17,344 nucleotides of DNA, taken from DATLFI01 sp035524895. GTDB lineage: Bacteria; Acidobacteriota; Thermoanaerobaculia; Multivoradales; Multivoraceae. Under the pieces are notes generated by a model. It saw only the letters and a list, made by a program, of their open reading frames with translations, searched no databases and was not told where the DNA came from. Both the position numbers and the translations under genes were made by a program. The stretch is from assembly GCA_035524895.1 (NCBI GenBank), contig DATLFI010000240.1:1-17344 (forward strand), in the 5' to 3' direction. Below, one piece after another: positions 1 to 6,162 of this stretch (position 1 is its first letter; every line of letters starts with the position of its first letter).

Positions 1-126
1 GCGCGGGACATCCTCTGCGACTACCGTCCCGATGCAGGAGTGAGGCTGTCGCCGCACTGCTACTCGACCGAGGCCGAGTGCGACCGGGCGATCGCCGCGA
101 TGGTCGAGCTGCGAACGAAGCTCTGA
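1..126 (+). CDS. Class V aminotransferase / kynureninase-like protein, C-terminal end (5' truncated by window)
   Basis: Only the last 41 codons are present, read in frame from base 1 to a TGA at 124-126. The peptide contains DYRPDAGVRLSPHCYSTEAE followed by a short helix (CDRAIAAMVELRTKL). A D-x-R-x-x-x-G-x-R-x-S-P-H-x-Y-x-T-x-x-E pattern is what class V (PLP fold type I) aminotransferases and kynureninase-like enzymes carry near their C-terminus, where the arginine and the SPH segment line the substrate pocket. The usual residue after SPH is Phe or Tyr; here it is Cys. Kynureninase, a cysteine desulfurase-like enzyme or another class V member cannot be told apart from this fragment. The gene converges on the minus-strand operon that ends at 151. 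Confidence 0.7.
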   Translation, partial: ARDILCDYRPDAGVRLSPHCYSTEAECDRAIAAMVELRTKL

Positions 127-150
127 GGTCGCGCCGAGCGCGTGGCCGGC

Positions 151-567
151 TCAGGGGATCTCGGCCACTGCGGTCGCGCCCGCCTGGACCACCACGTCGA
201 CCTCCGCGACCCGCCCGTCGTCGCCGACGACGCGCACGCGCCAGGGTCCGATCGGCACGAACGATGCCCCGCCCAGGCCGCGCCGCAGCTCGAGCCGGCG
301 CGCGTAGGGATGCTCGTAGCGCGCGCCGGTGGCGTCGTAGAGCTCGAACATGGCGCCCACTCCGGCGAACGACGGGGCGACGACCTGCAGCGTGCCGCCG
401 GGCCGCAGGCTCACCGGCACCGGCGGGCCGGGCGCGGTGATCGTGACTCGCTCGAACACCGCTCCTCCCGCCCGACGCGCAGAAGCGCCGCACTCGCTCG
501 CCGCCACGCCGAGCATCGCGCTGCGATAGCCGGGAGGGAGCCGCGCCGCTAGCGGCGCGCCTGGCAC
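151..567 (-). CDS. Hypothetical small beta-sandwich (carboxypeptidase-regulatory-like) protein
   Basis: The protein has 138 residues and starts at GTG 567. A GAGG lies 7 nt upstream, inside or next to the end of the preceding gene, whose stop is at 580-582, so the two are probably co-translated. From about residue 45 it alternates strands and turns (PVSLRPGGTLQVV, AMFELYDATGARY, PWRVRVVGDDGRVAEVDVVV) and ends in VQAGATAVAEIP. That is the look of the beta-sandwich modules (carboxypeptidase regulatory-like / DUF4198-like) often found at the C-terminus of large secreted proteins in Acidobacteriota and relatives. No signal peptide, membrane segment or catalytic motif is visible. The first 40 residues are Ala/Gly/Arg-rich and nondescript. 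It could be a decayed C-terminal remnant of a larger protein or a free-standing domain. The function is unknown. Confidence 0.55.
   Translation of the reverse strand: MPGAPLAARLPPGYRSAMLGVAASECGASARRAGGAVFERVTITAPGPPVPVSLRPGGTLQVVAPSFAGVGAMFELYDATGARYEHPYARRLELRRGLGGASFVPIGPWRVRVVGDDGRVAEVDVVVQAGATAVAEIP
542..559. repeat. 18-bp perfect palindrome inside the start of the small beta-sandwich gene
   Basis: CGCGCCGCTAGCGGCGCG is a perfect 9+9 palindrome without a loop, centred between 550 and 551. It lies at codons 3-9 of the gene starting at 567. It could be a binding site for a dimeric protein or a strong mRNA structure near the start codon. In DNA this GC-rich, a chance origin is also possible. 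Confidence 0.5.
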
Positions 568-579
568 CTGACAGCCTCG

Positions 580-1491
580 TCAGGGGATCCCCAGCCGCTT
601 GCGCTTCTGCCACAGCGCCTTGCGGCTGATGCCGAGGGCCGCCGCGGCTTCGCCCTGGTGGCCGCGGGTGTAGGCGAGCGCCTGCCGTATCGCCTCGCGC
701 TCGATCTCGACGAGCGAAAGCGGCCTATCTCCCGGGGGCGGTGCCTTGGCCACTGCGAGCGGCCCGCCCTCGTGCAGCACCACGGCGCGCTCGAGCACGT
801 TGCGGACCTGGCGCACGTTGCCGGGCCACGGGTGAGAGAGCATCCACTGGCGCGACGCGGGGTCGAGCTCGAGCGAGGAACGACCGTAGCGACGGCCCAG
901 GTCCTCGAGCAGCGAGCCGATCAGGCTCGGCAGGTCGCCGCGGCGCTGGCGCAGCGGCGGCACGCGGAAGGCGAGCACCTCGAGCCGATAGTAGAGGTCG
1001 GACCGGAACGCGCCGCGCTCGACGCGCGCCGGGAGGTCCTCCGTGCCGACGGCGAGAAAGCGGACGTCGGCCACTCGCTCGCGCCCGCCGAGCGGCGCGA
1101 AGCGCCCCTCGGCAAGAAGCCGCAACAGCTTCGGCTGCGTCTCGAGCGGCAGCTCCTCGATGTGGTCGAGCAGGAGGCTCCCTCCTTCGGCGCGAGCCAC
1201 GCGCCCGGGGCGTGCGCGGTCGGCCCCCGAGAAGGCGCCTGATGTGTGGCCGAACAGCTCGCTCTCGAAGAGCGCGGTCGGGATGGTGCTGGCGTCGGTC
1301 TCGACCAGCGGACCGCGGCGACCACTCTCCGCGTGCAGGGCGCGGGCGAGCGAGGTGCGTCCGCTACCGGGCTCGCCCACCACGAGCACGGCCGCGACGC
1401 TGCGGGCAGCCCGCTCGAGCTGCACCCGCATCGGCTCGAGCGACGGGGTGCCGCGCAGCAGCAGGTCGAGCTGCGATGCGGCGGTCGTCAC
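580..1491 (-). CDS. Sigma-54 activator-like AAA+ / Fis-type HTH regulator without input domain; ATPase motifs degenerate
   Basis: The protein has 303 residues and starts at GTG 1491, overlapping the rsfS stop (GTGA). It consists of a bEBP-type AAA+ domain (about 13-240) and a C-terminal Fis-type HTH (about 262-301, ending EAAAALGISRKALWQKRKRL). There is no receiver, GAF or PAS domain. Well-kept parts are the sigma-54 contact loop ESELFGHTSGAFSGA (76-90, GAFSGA for the usual GAFTGA), the arginine-finger region FRSDLYYRLEV (162-172) and PWPGNVRQVRNVLERAV (221-237). Two key residues differ. Walker A reads GEPGSGRTS (39-47), with Arg45 (codon CGC) for the invariant Lys. Walker B reads SLLLDHIEEL (105-114), with His110 for the catalytic Glu. 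Changes of this kind normally impair ATP binding or hydrolysis. I infer either a DNA-binding regulator that no longer remodels the sigma-54 holoenzyme or a weak ATPase. It is the sixth gene of the rplU operon. Confidence 0.88.
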   Translation of the reverse strand: MTTAASQLDLLLRGTPSLEPMRVQLERAARSVAAVLVVGEPGSGRTSLARALHAESGRRGPLVETDASTIPTALFESELFGHTSGAFSGADRARPGRVARAEGGSLLLDHIEELPLETQPKLLRLLAEGRFAPLGGRERVADVRFLAVGTEDLPARVERGAFRSDLYYRLEVLAFRVPPLRQRRGDLPSLIGSLLEDLGRRYGRSSLELDPASRQWMLSHPWPGNVRQVRNVLERAVVLHEGGPLAVAKAPPPGDRPLSLVEIEREAIRQALAYTRGHQGEAAAALGISRKALWQKRKRLGIP

Positions 1492-1907
1492 CGCAGCTCG
1501 TCAGGGGCGCGGTTCGCGGCGCCCGCTCCGTCGGCGATCATGCCGGGAAGCACGAGCCGAGGCGCATCGGACCACAGCCGCTCGAGGCGATAGAAGTCGC
1601 GGCGGTCGGCTTCGAACAGGTGCACCAGGAAGTCACCGTAGTCGACCAGCACCCACTTCGCCTGTCCCTCCCCTTCGACGTGGAGGGGGCGGGCACCCTC
1701 GCCGCGAAGGCGTTCCTGGACCGCTTCGGCGAGCGCCTGGACCTGTCGGTCACTGGATCCGCTCGCGATCAGGAAGAAGTCGGTGAAGTCGCACACTTCG
1801 CCGACGTAGAGAACCTTCAGGTCGAGCCCCTTGTGATCGAGGATCGCGTCGGCGGCCGAGCGAACACCGCCGGGCACTTCGATCGTTGGACTGGGCTCTG
1901 CCTTCAT
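1488..1907 (-). CDS. rsfS: Ribosomal silencing factor RsfS
   Basis: The protein has 139 residues. RsfS (RsfA/YbeB/DUF143) binds ribosomal protein L14 on the 50S subunit and blocks subunit joining when nutrients are short. Family signatures are HKGLDLKVLYVGEV near residue 25, then DFFLIASGSSDRQVQALAEAV, and WVLVDYGDFLVHLF followed by RDFYRLERLWSDAP. The core ends near residue 120 and a tail of about 20 residues follows, somewhat longer than usual. The ATG at 1907 overlaps the nadD stop (ATGA, 1904-1907), and the stop at 1488-1490 overlaps the GTG of the next gene. An upstream in-frame extension to 2153 exists, but it lies inside nadD and carries no family sequence. The obg-nadD-rsfS order is widespread in bacteria and supports the call. 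Confidence 0.95.
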   Translation of the reverse strand: MKAEPSPTIEVPGGVRSAADAILDHKGLDLKVLYVGEVCDFTDFFLIASGSSDRQVQALAEAVQERLRGEGARPLHVEGEGQAKWVLVDYGDFLVHLFEADRRDFYRLERLWSDAPRLVLPGMIADGAGAANRAPDELR

Positions 1908-2509
1908 CGATACAGCGAGTATTTGAAGCAATAGTCTACCACCGCGTCCGCCACCAGCTCGGGGCCCGGCCGCACGCCGGCGCGAAGGAGGTCGCGCAGG
2001 TCGGTCGACGACACGTCGACCTGCGCGCTCTCGACGAACACCGTGCCGCGACCCGGCGGCAGCACGGGGGATCGCTCGAGCGCCCGCTCGAAGCCGGGCC
2101 GCGCCAGCACCACGAGAGTGACCAGGTCGAGCAGGTCTTCGTAGCGCCGCCACTGGTCGAGCTCGAGGTAGCTGTCGGCACCGACGAAGAGGAACAGCTC
2201 GGCTCCCGGCTGCTCGCGGCCGAAGTGCTCTACCGTCTCGACGGTGTAGGACTTGCGCCCCTCCGTCAGCTCGTGGTCCGAGACCACCAGCTCCGGGTGA
2301 CCTAGAAGCGCCAGCTCGACCATGCAGAACCGTCGCAGCGCGGGCGCGAAACGGCGACCCTCCTTGTGCGGCGGCTCCGCCGTCGGCAGGTAGACGACCT
2401 GGTCGAGACCCAGCGTTCGGCGCGCCTCCAGAACCGGGTCCACGTGACCGCGGTGGATCGGGTCGAAGCTGCCGCCGAACAGCCCGACGCGCCGAGCAGC
2501 CGCGCTCAT
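1904..2509 (-). CDS. nadD: Nicotinate-nucleotide adenylyltransferase NadD
   Basis: The protein has 201 residues. It transfers AMP from ATP to nicotinate mononucleotide, giving deamido-NAD in NAD biosynthesis. The nucleotidyltransferase motif GGSFDPIHRGH (12-22) binds the ATP phosphates, and SSTDLR (167-172) is the second ATP-binding signature (usually ISSTxxR). Further family segments are PPHKEGRRFAPALRRFCMVELAL and FLFVGADSYLELDQWRRYEDL. The start at ATG 2509 makes an ATGA overlap with the obg stop (2506-2508) and places the GGSFDP motif at the expected distance from the N-terminus. The stop overlaps the rsfS start. Both junctions suggest coupled translation. Confidence 0.96.
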   Translation of the reverse strand: MSAAARRVGLFGGSFDPIHRGHVDPVLEARRTLGLDQVVYLPTAEPPHKEGRRFAPALRRFCMVELALLGHPELVVSDHELTEGRKSYTVETVEHFGREQPGAELFLFVGADSYLELDQWRRYEDLLDLVTLVVLARPGFERALERSPVLPPGRGTVFVESAQVDVSSTDLRDLLRAGVRPGPELVADAVVDYCFKYSLYR

Positions 2510-3582
2510 CCCGGACCGACCTCCCGCGCGGGATCTCCGTCGTCGGGTCCCTCGGCCTCGGGGAAGTCGAGGATCGCGATCCGGGGTCCCGTCGCCTCTA
2601 CCAGGGTGGACAACTCGGTGAGCAGCGCCGTGACGCCCGCGCCGGTGACCGCGCTGATCTCGCGATAGGACAAGCCTCGGCGCGCAGCCTCGCTCTCGAG
2701 CTCCGCGGAGCGCTCGGGGTCGCGCGCGTCGAGCTTGGTGCCGACGACGATCCGCGGCTTCTGCAACAGGGCCGGATCGAACGCCCGCAGCTCGCCCTCC
2801 ACGATCGCGAGCTCCCGCGCTGCCGGCTGGGCGCCAGAGGCGAGGTCGACTAGATGGAGCAGGATGCGGCAACGCTCGACGTGGCGCAGGAACCGGTGAC
2901 CCAGCCCCGCCCCCTGTGCGGCGCCTTCGATCAGCCCCGGAAGGTCTGCGATCACGAAGGGCTCACCGCGATCGGGCGCCACGACCCCGAGCTGCGGCAC
3001 CAGCGTGGTGAAGGGGTAGTCCGCGATCTTCGGCCGCGCGGCGCTCACCGCGCCGATCAAGGTCGACTTCCCTGCGTTCGGGAGGCCGACCACCCCGACG
3101 TCGGCCAGCAGCTTGAGCTCGATGCGCAGGAATCGCTCCTCGCCTGCCTCGCCGGGCTGGGCGAATCGGGGGGTCCTCCGGGTGGCGGTGGCGAAGTGGG
3201 CGTTGCCCTTGCCGCCGCGACCGCCACCCGCGAGTAGGAGACGCTGGCCGTCCTCCATGAGCTCGCCCAGCACCTCACCGGTATCGGCGTCTTGGACCAC
3301 GCTCCCCAGCGGCAGCGGCACCACGAGGTCCTCTCCGGAGCGACCGGTGCGGTTCGACCCTTCGCCGTGCCGGCCCCTCTCCGCGGGATAGATCGAGGCG
3401 AACCTCAGATGGAAGAGCGTGTTGCGACGCGCGTCGCCGACCGCCCAGACCGATCCGCCGGCCCCGCCGTTGCCGCCGGAAGGGCCGCCGCGGGGCACGA
3501 ACTTCTCACGCCGGAACGCGATGCATCCGTTGCCGCCGTTGCCGGCGGCAACGCGTATCTTCGCCTCGTCGAGGAAGTGCAA
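2506..3582 (-). CDS. obg: GTPase Obg/CgtA
   Basis: The protein has 358 residues if it starts at TTG 3582. Obg is a 50S-assembly GTPase linked to the stringent response. The glycine-rich OBG domain comes first (MHFLDEAKIRV, GNGGNGCIAFRREKFVPRGGP, then GGRGGKGNAHF near 119-129), followed by the G domain. G1 is GLPNAGKST (166-174), switch I includes DYPFTTL (188-194), G3 is DLPGLIEGAAQGAGLGHRFL (213-232), G4 is TKLD (282-285, Thr for the usual Asn) and G5 is SAV (310-312). No C-terminal OCT domain follows, only a short acidic tail. TTG 3582 was chosen because MHFLDEAKIRV matches the usual family N-terminus. Another TTG at 3654 would add 24 atypical residues and run into the 19-bp repeats. Neither TTG has a strong Shine-Dalgarno sequence, so the start is uncertain. 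Confidence 0.95.
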   Translation of the reverse strand: MHFLDEAKIRVAAGNGGNGCIAFRREKFVPRGGPSGGNGGAGGSVWAVGDARRNTLFHLRFASIYPAERGRHGEGSNRTGRSGEDLVVPLPLGSVVQDADTGEVLGELMEDGQRLLLAGGGRGGKGNAHFATATRRTPRFAQPGEAGEERFLRIELKLLADVGVVGLPNAGKSTLIGAVSAARPKIADYPFTTLVPQLGVVAPDRGEPFVIADLPGLIEGAAQGAGLGHRFLRHVERCRILLHLVDLASGAQPAARELAIVEGELRAFDPALLQKPRIVVGTKLDARDPERSAELESEAARRGLSYREISAVTGAGVTALLTELSTLVEATGPRIAILDFPEAEGPDDGDPAREVGPG

Positions 3583-3647
3583 GGATGTGCCGAACGCGCC
3601 GGTCGAAGGTGCCGGTGCTGGGTCGAGGTCGATGAAGGCGGCCTGGC

Positions 3648-3709
3648 GGCCCAACGGCCTGGACGGGGCCCAACGGCCTGGACGGGGCCCAACGGCCGGG
3701 ACGGGGCCC
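3648..3709. repeat. Three tandem copies of a 19-bp repeat between obg and rpmA
   Basis: The unit GGCCCAACGGCCTGGACGG occurs at 3648-3666 and 3667-3685. A third copy with one T-to-G change is at 3686-3704, and the first five bases recur at 3705-3709. It ends 7 bp short of the rpmA stop codon (3717-3719). In the transcribed strand each copy brings GGCCC and GGGCC within hairpin distance, so the rpmA-obg mRNA linker may form a row of small stem-loops. The unit is not a multiple of 3, which argues against this stretch being coding. Confidence 0.85.
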
Positions 3710-3716
3710 GGCCGCT

Positions 3717-3968
3717 TCAGGGCAGGATGTCGACGAAGGTGCCGCGACGCCCGCGATTGCGGAACGAGACCACCCCGTCGGTGCGGGCGAACAACGTGTC
3801 GTCGCTGCCGCGGCCGACGTTCTGGCCCGGGTGGAACTTGGTGCCGCGCTGGCGCACCAGGATGGTGCCACCGCTGACCTGCTGGCCCCCGAAGCGCTTC
3901 ACGCCCAGGTGCTGCGCGTTCGAGTCGCGGCCGTTCTTGCTCGAGCCTTGACCTTTCTTGTGAGCCAT
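3717..3968 (-). CDS. rpmA: 50S ribosomal protein L27
   Basis: The protein has 83 residues. L27 reaches toward the peptidyl-transferase centre of the 50S subunit through its flexible basic N-terminus. The start MAHKKGQGSSKNGRDSNAQ and the segments LGVKRFGGQQV, GTILVRQRGTKFHPG and NVGRGSDDTLFA follow the family closely. There is no N-terminal extension of the kind that is cleaved by Prp in Firmicutes. The ATG at 3968 is preceded by AGGAGA about 9 nt upstream. It lies 113 bp downstream of rplU and about 135 bp upstream of the likely obg start, in the usual rplU-rpmA-obg order. Confidence 0.98.
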   Translation of the reverse strand: MAHKKGQGSSKNGRDSNAQHLGVKRFGGQQVSGGTILVRQRGTKFHPGQNVGRGSDDTLFARTDGVVSFRNRGRRGTFVDILP

Positions 3969-3985
3969 GAAACCTGTTCTCCTAA

Positions 3986-4032
3986 CTATCAGGCTAGCTA
4001 TCAGGCCTGTCGGCAGCCATGACCCTGTCGGC
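3986..4032. repeat. Two pairs of 9-bp direct repeats in the rplU-rpmA intergenic region
   Basis: CTATCAGGC occurs at 3986-3994 and 3998-4006 (period 12). CCTGTCGGC occurs at 4006-4014 and 4024-4032 (period 18). They fill the short leader just upstream of the rpmA ribosome binding site. Their role is unknown. Local slippage is as likely as a regulatory RNA element. Confidence 0.45.
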
Positions 4033-4081
4033 CTGGATACACCAGCGCGCAGCGGACGAGGATGCGCGTCGCGGGACCCCG

Positions 4082-4405
4082 CTACGCGACCTGGATCGCG
4101 CCGATCTTCACACGCTGCAGGTGCTGGCGGTGGCCGCGGGTGCGGCGGTAGCCCTTGCGCTTCTTGGTCTTGAACACCCGGATCTTGGGGCCCTTGGCGT
4201 CCCCGAGCAGGGAGGCCCGAACCAGCGCGCCCTCGACCACCGGCGCCCCAAAATGCACCGTGTCGCCGTCGCCGACCAGCAAAACGCGATCGAACTCCAC
4301 GTCGCGAGGAACCGATTCGTCGCCGGTCGCAAAGCGCTCCACTTCGATGACGTCGCCTGGCTTCACGCGATACTGCTTGCCACCGGTTTCGATCACAGCA
4401 AACAT
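4082..4405 (-). CDS. rplU: 50S ribosomal protein L21
   Basis: The protein has 107 residues. L21 binds 23S rRNA in the 50S subunit. The N-terminus MFAVIETGGKQYRVKPGDVIEVE is diagnostic. FDRVLLVGDG and KIRVFKTKKRKGYRRTRGHRQ are the later conserved parts, the last being the basic rRNA-binding loop. The start is ATG 4405, with AGGAG 6 nt upstream (4412-4416 on the plus strand). A GTG one codon earlier is possible but badly spaced. This is the first gene of the minus-strand operon, 36 nt downstream of a predicted transcription start. Confidence 0.98.
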   Translation of the reverse strand: MFAVIETGGKQYRVKPGDVIEVERFATGDESVPRDVEFDRVLLVGDGDTVHFGAPVVEGALVRASLLGDAKGPKIRVFKTKKRKGYRRTRGHRQHLQRVKIGAIQVA

Positions 4406-4420
4406 CACACACTCCTATCG

Positions 4421-4439
4421 CGTCCGCTGGAAACGGACG
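4421..4439 (-). promoter_or_regulatory. Stem-loop at the 5' end of the rplU leader
   Basis: CGTCCG (4421-4426) and CGGACG (4434-4439) form a 6-bp stem with a 7-nt loop. It lies between the predicted start site near 4441 and the rplU Shine-Dalgarno sequence. It would be almost the first thing transcribed. It could protect the 5' end or take part in r-protein feedback; neither role is shown. Confidence 0.45.
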
Positions 4440-4447
4440 AGCGGCGG

Positions 4448-4476
4448 ATACTAACACGCGAGCAGGACCCAGCCAA
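4448..4476 (-). promoter_or_regulatory. Sigma70-type promoter of the rplU-rpmA-obg-nadD-rsfS operon
   Basis: Read on the minus strand, TTGGCT (4471-4476) is the -35 box and TAGTAT (4448-4453) the -10 box, with a spacer of exactly 17 bp. The predicted start near 4441 leaves a leader of about 36 nt before rplU. It lies in the divergent gap between rplU and the zinc-ribbon gene and is the best promoter match I found in the window. Confidence 0.65.
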
Positions 4477-4585
4477 GCCAGAGACCGTCGTTGCGCGCTC
4501 TGGACCGGAACGACCCACCGCCTGTAGGTTCCATGGATCCGCGACGGTTCCCGCGAACTGAGTCGCGCGACCCAGGAGGCCCGCC

Positions 4586-4807
4586 ATGGCACAGCCCGAC
4601 TTTCTGGTCTGCCTCGAGTGCGACAGCCCCTGCTACACGTTCGAGTGGCGCAACGACAAGCCCTACGAGCTCCTGTGCGGGACGTGCGGCAACGAGGATC
4701 CGGACCTGTTCGTGCGCCCCGAGGACGTCGACGAGCTCGACATGGACTGGAATCGACGCACGTCACGCAGCCGAAGCGTCGAGGAGTCGACCCGAAGCAA
4801 GCGTTGA
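4586..4807 (+). CDS. Small zinc-ribbon-type protein of unknown function
   Basis: The protein has 73 residues, with an ATG at 4586 and a strong AGGAGG (4574-4579) 6 nt upstream. Two CxxC pairs, C9-x2-C12 and C31-x2-C34, are 18 residues apart. An extra C16 sits near the first, so a single zinc-ribbon fold is likely. The middle is acidic and aromatic (DSPCYTFEWRNDKPYELLC), followed by an acidic NEDPDLFVRPEDVDELDMDW stretch and a basic tail (RRTSRSRSVEESTRSKR). I do not recognise a named family. It resembles short conserved zinc-ribbon proteins of unknown role in Acidobacteriota-like genomes. It is transcribed divergently from the ribosomal-protein operon and convergently with the histidine kinase gene. 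The role is unknown; zinc ribbons of this size often bind nucleic acid or protein. Confidence 0.8.
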   Translation: MAQPDFLVCLECDSPCYTFEWRNDKPYELLCGTCGNEDPDLFVRPEDVDELDMDWNRRTSRSRSVEESTRSKR

Positions 4808-4830
4808 CGGGCCCAGCAGGAGGCCGCCGC

Positions 4831-6162
4831 TCAGGCCACCGGCAGCACCACCTCGACCCGGGTGCCCTCGCCGGGCTTGCTCTCGATCTCGAGGCTGCCG
4901 TCGTGGTTGCGGGCGATCCGGTCCACGATCGCGAGCCCCAGCCCGGTGCCGCCCTTGCGCATCGAGAAGAACACCTCGGTCGCGCGGAGACGCTCCTCCT
5001 CCGACATACCGACCCCGTTGTCGATCACCGCCAGCGCCACCCGGTCGTTGCGGCGATCCGCGACCAGCCGGACCTCCGGCGACCGCTCCGCGCCCTGGGT
5101 GGCCTGCACCGCGTTGTCGGTCAGGTTGAGCAGGAGCTGATGGATCTGCCCGCGGTCGACGCGCACGCGCGCGCCGCCGGTGTTGTCCTGCACCTCGAGC
5201 CGCAGTCCCTGCAGCGCGGCCCGCCCGCGATAGACGTCGTGTACCCGCTCCAGCAGCTCGCGCGCCGGCAGCTCCTCCAGCTCCAGCCCGCGCGGGCGGG
5301 CGTAGCTGAGGAAGTCGCTGACCAGGCGCTCCAGCCGGCTGATCTCGGCCTGGGTGATCTGCAACAGGCGGCGGCTGCCGCCGCGGTCGGCGGTCGTCGG
5401 TCCGCCCGAGTCGAGCTCCTCCTCGAGCATCTGCATGTTGAGGTTCAGCGAGTTGAGCGGGCTGCGGATCTCGTGCGCGAGACCAGAGGCGAGGGTGCCC
5501 ACGTAGGCCAGGCGCTCGGCCTCCTGAACCTGCTCCTCGGCCCGGCCGGCGCGACGCATCAGCAGGAGGATGAAGCCGTATGCGGACCCGAGCAGCACCA
5601 GGCTGAGCGCGCAGATCACGGCGGCCATCCGGATCAGATCGCCTCGCAGCACCTCCAGACGCTGTTCTATCTCGGCGCGGCGCAGCCCAATCACGAAGGT
5701 GCCGACGTGACCCACCGGCACCTCGACAGTCTCGAAGGGAGTGTCCCGACGCAACGTCTCGACGACGACCGAAGGCAGCTCGACCTCGCCGGGGCTGAGC
5801 TCGAAGTCCTCGCCCTCGGTCTCGATCCGCGCGCCCTCGAAGACGACACGCCGCTCGTTGTCGAGCACGCGCACGACCTCGACGATCTCGCGCTTGCTCA
5901 GGACCTGGTCGATGTAGGTGCGGGTCTCGGCATTGGTTGCCACAGCGGTGTACAGGTCGTCATTCCAGCGCTCGGCCTCCTCTGCCAAGCGGCCGGCGAG
6001 CTCCTCGGCCTCGGCGCGGGTCTCGAGGATGATGCGGTTGATCTCGCGTTGCGAGAGGGAGCGGAAGATCAGCCAGCCGAACAGGCCGAGGTCGATGGCG
6101 ACCAGCGCGCCGAACAGCACCAGCGTGACCAGCATCGGGCGCGGGAAGGGGCGTTTCTTCAA
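4831..6162 (-). CDS. Membrane sensor histidine kinase (NtrB/AtoS-like)
   Basis: The protein has 443 residues from TTG 6162. TM1 is about 11-33 and TM2 about 178-202, flanking a periplasmic sensor region of about 140 residues with no recognised ligand motif. A short coiled linker (AEEQVQEAERLAYVG) replaces a clear HAMP domain. The HisKA H-box LASGLAHEIRSPLNSL has the phospho-accepting His230. The HATPase_c domain follows, with N-box LLLNLTDNAVQAT (342-354), G1 DNGVGM (381-386), F-box EVFFSMRKGG and G2 GTGLGLAI (405-412). AtoS, ZraS and NtrB kinases usually pair with NtrC-type response regulators, but no receiver-domain gene lies beside it. TTG 6162 was preferred over ATG 6135 because GAGG (6170-6173) sits 7 nt upstream and the earlier start supplies the positive residues KKRPFPRP before TM1. 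Confidence 0.92.
   Translation of the reverse strand: MKKRPFPRPMLVTLVLFGALVAIDLGLFGWLIFRSLSQREINRIILETRAEAEELAGRLAEEAERWNDDLYTAVATNAETRTYIDQVLSKREIVEVVRVLDNERRVVFEGARIETEGEDFELSPGEVELPSVVVETLRRDTPFETVEVPVGHVGTFVIGLRRAEIEQRLEVLRGDLIRMAAVICALSLVLLGSAYGFILLLMRRAGRAEEQVQEAERLAYVGTLASGLAHEIRSPLNSLNLNMQMLEEELDSGGPTTADRGGSRRLLQITQAEISRLERLVSDFLSYARPRGLELEELPARELLERVHDVYRGRAALQGLRLEVQDNTGGARVRVDRGQIHQLLLNLTDNAVQATQGAERSPEVRLVADRRNDRVALAVIDNGVGMSEEERLRATEVFFSMRKGGTGLGLAIVDRIARNHDGSLEIESKPGEGTRVEVVLPVA

Noticed and set aside
1910..2153. N-terminal extension of rsfS up to 2153.
   Set aside because: It overlaps nadD throughout, lacks RsfS family sequence and has shadow-frame composition. The ATGA overlap start at 1907 fits the operon.
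3583..3654. Upstream TTG at 3654 as the obg start.
   Set aside because: It adds 24 residues not seen in the family and starts inside the 19-bp repeats, while TTG 3582 gives the normal Obg N-terminus.
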